A stretch of 6,680 nt of DNA from an uncultured Ruminococcus sp. (GTDB taxonomy: Bacteria > Bacillota > Clostridia > Oscillospirales > Ruminococcaceae). The position numbers and the translations under genes are program-made. Shown here piece by piece: positions 6,167 to 6,680 of this stretch (position 1 is its first letter; each line of letters begins with the position of its first letter). Where the stretch lies: assembly GCA_900551505.1 (NCBI GenBank), contig URWK01000072.1:1-6680 (forward strand). The letters run 5' to 3'. A model generated the notes under the pieces. It made no database searches, was not told the DNA's origin, and worked only from the letters and a program-made list of their open reading frames with translations.

Positions 6167-6680
6167 AACATTTTCTTTTTAAGGCTCTTTGCGGTTTCCT
6201 TTGAAGTAAGTGTTTCAACGAGTGTAACGGCAAATTCAAGAGCTACTCCCGCACCTCTTGCGGTAATGAACTTGTCAGATACAACAACAGGAAGATTTGT
6301 GATTTTCGCACCGGTAAGCTGGCTTTCAAAGCCTTCAAAACAAGTAGCTTTCTGACCTTCGAGAAGTCCTCTTTTTCCGAGAATTGAAGGAGCTGCACAG
6401 ATAGCACCTATATATTTACCCCTCTCAACGCAGAAGTCAATAGCCTTGTGAACTGCTTCGGAATTGTCAAGGTTCAGTGTTCCCGGCATACCTCCCGGAA
6501 GAACGATAAGGTCAACGTATTTGTCAAGAATAACTTCATCTTCTGTAATGTCAGTCTTTACGGTAATTCCGTGTGAGCTTGTAATTTCCTTACCGCCGAC
6601 ACCGACAGTCTGGACTTCAAGCTTCGCTCTCCTGAGGCAGTCAACAGGCACGATTGCCTCCATATCTTCAAAACCATTTG
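6154..6680 (-). CDS. DJ-1/PfpI (ThiJ) family protein, 5' end outside the window
   Basis: The frame continues past the window edge: codons before the ATG at 6663 read NGFED, joining MEAIVPVDCLRRA to give the usual DJ-1 opening (DGFEEIEALxPVDxLRRA). The ATG at 6663 is therefore internal and about ten N-terminal residues are missing. Counting from that Met, E2 matches the Glu18 of human DJ-1, LPGGMPG lies at 55-61, and C89 in IGAICAAP is the nucleophile-elbow cysteine. HG at 31-32 and ATCFEGFE at 106-113 are also typical of bacterial YajL-like members. Family members are tied to oxidative or carbonyl stress; the claimed protein and DNA deglycase activity is disputed, so no reaction is assigned. 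It is the most upstream visible gene of the minus-strand cluster and overlaps the cyclo-ligase gene by 13 bases. Confidence 0.92.
   Translation of the reverse strand, partial: NGFEDMEAIVPVDCLRRAKLEVQTVGVGGKEITSSHGITVKTDITEDEVILDKYVDLIVLPGGMPGTLNLDNSEAVHKAIDFCVERGKYIGAICAAPSILGKRGLLEGQKATCFEGFESQLTGAKITNLPVVVSDKFITARGAGVALEFAVTLVETLTSKETAKSLKKKMLCAR

Noticed and set aside
1..6680. Search for mobile elements, CRISPR repeats, defence or phage genes
   Set aside because: No transposase, integrase, repeat array, tRNA or terminal repeats were found; codon use looks uniform across the genes.

Overview
The window looks like ordinary chromosome of a low-GC Gram-positive anaerobe, most likely a Ruminococcus-like or other Oscillospirales clostridium. 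The reasons are the AT-rich third codon positions, Shine-Dalgarno sites of the GGAGG type, an MltG (endolytic transglycosylase) with a very long lysine- and glutamate-rich cytoplasmic arm, a clostripain-like protein tail, and an mltG to U32 (TrhP-like) gene order that recalls the Bacillus mltG-trmR-trhP1-trhP2 neighbourhood. The genus is an inference from style; no marker gene fixes it.

Layout: (1) 3-899, plus strand, is the 3' end of a large gene that begins before the window. Its product resembles the C-terminal region of clostripain-family (C11) cysteine peptidases. (2) 902-2131, minus strand, is an iron-containing alcohol dehydrogenase converging on the first gene with only two bases between the stop codons. 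It has its own promoter region at 2154-2195. (3) 2241-2287 holds a strong intrinsic terminator that closes the large minus-strand cluster. (4) 2301-6680, minus strand, is that cluster. In transcription order it runs: a DJ-1/PfpI protein (5' end cut by the window edge), 5-formyltetrahydrofolate cyclo-ligase, MltG, and a U32-family TrhP-like tRNA hydroxylation protein. The first three genes overlap by 13 and 14 bases. The last is separated by 76 bases containing a G5/C5 hairpin that may attenuate transcription.

The cluster combines housekeeping jobs: one-carbon folate recycling, termination of peptidoglycan strands at the division or elongation site, wobble-uridine modification of tRNA, and a DJ-1-like protein of unclear chemistry. 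There is no obvious single pathway, so shared growth-linked expression is the simplest reading. I saw no mobile element, CRISPR array, RNA gene, phage gene or defence system. The points most worth a second look are the roughly 290-residue arm of MltG, the hairpin before the U32 gene, and the start codons of the dehydrogenase and U32 genes, where the longest-frame GTG overlaps the Shine-Dalgarno sequence and a downstream TTG fits better.
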